From the NCBI GenBank assembly GCA_003215475.1, contig QCKH01000004.1:1-64000 (forward strand): a DNA stretch of 64,000 nt, in the 5' to 3' direction. The translations under genes were made by a program, and so were the position numbers. The DNA comes from Prochlorococcus sp. AG-409-L21. GTDB taxonomy: Bacteria > Cyanobacteriota > Cyanobacteriia > PCC-6307 > Cyanobiaceae. How positions within the stretch are numbered: the stretch's first letter is position 1; the number at the start of each line of letters is the position of its first letter. Below the pieces are notes generated by a model, which ran no database searches, had not been told where the DNA came from, and saw only the letters and a program-made list of their open reading frames with translations. Of the stretch, positions 62,310-64,000 are shown in pieces.

Positions 62310-64000
62310 ATGGATAAAAAATCATTAGACATAATAGTAGAAGAATTCTTTGATACCGGTAAATTGGTATTAAATGAAAATTACTGGGATGATACAGTAA
62401 GAATATTTACTAATTTAAGAAATAATCCTCAAACCGTTGATCAGTTATTAGATAGATATGACAGTATCCGTAATGGTGTCTATTCAGATAGAATTGGAAG
62501 GTTAAACGATATGATGGTTAATAATGAAATATCCGTATTTGATTTTATTGAAGGTTTACAAAGTGATGAAGTTGATGAAGAAGAATATTCGGAAGATGGG
62601 GTTATTTTCCCAACAACTGACACTACTGAGGTAGAAGATGAAAAAGAGGTTGAAGTTTCTGACGAAGAATCTAAAGAAGAACCATTATATATTAGTGATA
62701 AAGTAGTAAAATTAACCAATCCCATACAAAGAAAAAATCAAATTAAAAAACAAAATAATACTCCTTTATTACCATTATCTAGAAATTATGATGGTGATAA
62801 AGATAGTGAGTTATATAAGTCTAATTTAAGATTGTTACAATATATTCTATGGAAAGGAGCCTGGACAAGAGAAGACATAGGTCCAACAGAAACTAGTGAA
62901 TTGAAAAATGAAATAGATAATTCCGAATTTGGGGAAATGACTGATATGTTACTTAGACTTTTCCAAACTATTCAAATGCAAAAAGAATATAAAGATAATA
63001 ATGAACCGGATTATATACTATATTTTAATGATGGGCAACCTTCTTTAGAATGGAAAGAAGGTAGTATACCTATGTCTGTATATAAAAATTTACCACAAAT
63101 ATATAAAAATGAAGGTATAGTAGATAAGGGGACATGGGATAAATTGATGAAAGTGATGGAGGAAAAAGAAATTATAAAATTAGAATTCATACCTAATTCT
63201 GAAGGTAATATAGATAGAATTGTTGATAAATCTCAGATAAAAACTATTGACGTAAATAATGATACCTTTGATGAAAGTAAGAGAGACATGTTTAAGTCAT
63301 TATCACTTAAATTTTTTAATAATTTACATAATAATGAAATATATAAAACGACATTCCAAAAACAATGGGGGGATTTACAACAAAAGTTTTTGAAGGGTAT
63401 ACAAAGAGTAAGAAAAATAGAAGAATTAGAGAAGAAAAAGGAAAAATTTTTAAATGGTTTAACTCTAGATTATAGAGAAAGAAATGAAAAAGGTATTAAG
63501 CGATATATAAAAGATAATTTTGATACCCCAATTACAGATTTAAAGTCCACATCAAATAATATAGATGTAGAACCCATAGAGTTTTGGGAGAATTATAAAG
63601 ATAGATGGGACGAAATTAATAGAAGAACAGGTGGTGGAAGTACTGAAGGAGAAAGAGAAAAGAAGGATTTACAAAAAGAATATGTTAAATATAGAAATCG
63701 AAGATCTACTATTGAGGGTATATATGAAAAAATAATTGATAAATTAAAAGAGGCATTGAGAGGAAGAATATTATCTATAAATGAAATTAACACCATATTA
63801 CATAATGTAAATGACTCATTATATGAAGTATTTGATACTGATAGACGACTTACCACACAAATAAACAATGCTAGAAACCTAATTAAGGATCTCTTTGATA
63901 AATTAAGTAAAAAGGATGATATAGATGTATATGACGTAGTAGATTTCTTAAAAAACATAAATACTAGAAAACTCAGTTATGATGTATACGAAAAAAGTTT
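62310..64000 (+). CDS. large hypothetical protein, partial at the window end (563+ aa)
   Basis: ATG at 62310 (MDKKSLDIIVEEFFDTGKLV) opens a frame that stays open to the last base. The N-terminal 85 residues are helical. Residues about 87-127 are acidic. The rest is a charged helical protein with many Lys/Glu and repeated Asn/Asp, including a long helical stretch (KKIEELEKKK-type near residue 370). No motif or family recognised. A late-type element stands before the start and the helical N-terminus resembles those of other virion-type proteins. The C-terminus lies outside the window. Confidence 0.85.
   Translation, partial: MDKKSLDIIVEEFFDTGKLVLNENYWDDTVRIFTNLRNNPQTVDQLLDRYDSIRNGVYSDRIGRLNDMMVNNEISVFDFIEGLQSDEVDEEEYSEDGVIFPTTDTTEVEDEKEVEVSDEESKEEPLYISDKVVKLTNPIQRKNQIKKQNNTPLLPLSRNYDGDKDSELYKSNLRLLQYILWKGAWTREDIGPTETSELKNEIDNSEFGEMTDMLLRLFQTIQMQKEYKDNNEPDYILYFNDGQPSLEWKEGSIPMSVYKNLPQIYKNEGIVDKGTWDKLMKVMEEKEIIKLEFIPNSEGNIDRIVDKSQIKTIDVNNDTFDESKRDMFKSLSLKFFNNLHNNEIYKTTFQKQWGDLQQKFLKGIQRVRKIEELEKKKEKFLNGLTLDYRERNEKGIKRYIKDNFDTPITDLKSTSNNIDVEPIEFWENYKDRWDEINRRTGGGSTEGEREKKDLQKEYVKYRNRRSTIEGIYEKIIDKLKEALRGRILSINEINTILHNVNDSLYEVFDTDRRLTTQINNARNLIKDLFDKLSKKDDIDVYDVVDFLKNINTRKLSYDVYEKS

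Noticed and set aside
1-64000. Integrase, attachment site or insertion sequence
   Set aside because: No recombinase, transposase, terminal inverted repeats or target duplications were seen; the gene content is that of a virulent phage.

Overview
The window is a 64 kb piece of a large, strongly AT-rich virulent phage genome of the distant-T4 (myovirus) type. The evidence is a set of T4-like core proteins: gp32-like ssDNA-binding protein, UvsX recombinase, RNase H/FEN-type exonuclease, DnaB/gp41-like helicase, DnaG/gp61-like primase, gp46/gp47 recombination nuclease, and gp25- and gp6-like baseplate wedge proteins. The host is most likely a member of the Bacteroidota, probably a flavobacterium. 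Several promoters match the Bacteroidota vegetative consensus (TTTG, 20 nt, TAnnTTTG). One sigma factor closely resembles the short Bacteroidota RpoD. There is a histone H1-like (Hc1) protein, a signal peptide ending in YSQ, and a tail protein carrying a beta-propeller typical of flavobacterial surface proteins. No terminase, portal, major capsid or DNA polymerase gene is recognisable, so the window is only part of the genome.

Layout. 1-1.5 kb: end of an upstream block with small genes and an acidic DPFA-repeat protein. 1.6-8.5 kb: replication and nucleotide block (gp32, UvsX, exonuclease, an unknown, helicase, class II ribonucleotide reductase), closed by a strong terminator. 8.6-36.1 kb: baseplate, tail and adhesion block with gp25, gp6, a 1637-residue cysteine-rich protein, four medium structural proteins, a 2711-residue protein, the beta-propeller protein and two paralogous fibre-like proteins. 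36.1-48.2 kb: second nucleic-acid block with RuvC-like resolvase, primase, a cREC-like protein, an ECF sigma factor, two tRNAs (Leu-UAA and Arg-UCU), a minus-strand ParB-like gene, a PD-(D/E)XK nuclease, gp47, a coiled-coil protein, gp46 and an RpoD-like sigma factor. 48.3-60.4 kb: lysis and virion block with several membrane proteins, four candidate peptidoglycan hydrolases and acidic, probably virion proteins. 60.4-64 kb: NUDIX hydrolase, small genes, an Mrr-like nuclease and a large unknown gene running off the end.

Almost all genes lie on the plus strand, tightly packed, often with TAATG, ATGA or ATGCTTAA stop/start overlaps that suggest translational coupling. Two are on the minus strand (40630-41916 and 58591-58911). 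Two promoter classes stand out. Replication, recombination and regulatory genes tend to follow host-type -33/-7 boxes with an exact 20-nt spacer. Structural and lysis genes tend to follow a short TATTTATA element. With two phage sigma factors nearby, this suggests a switch from host-type early promoters to a phage-specific late class. That switch is inference. The boxes, the genes and their positions are seen in the sequence.
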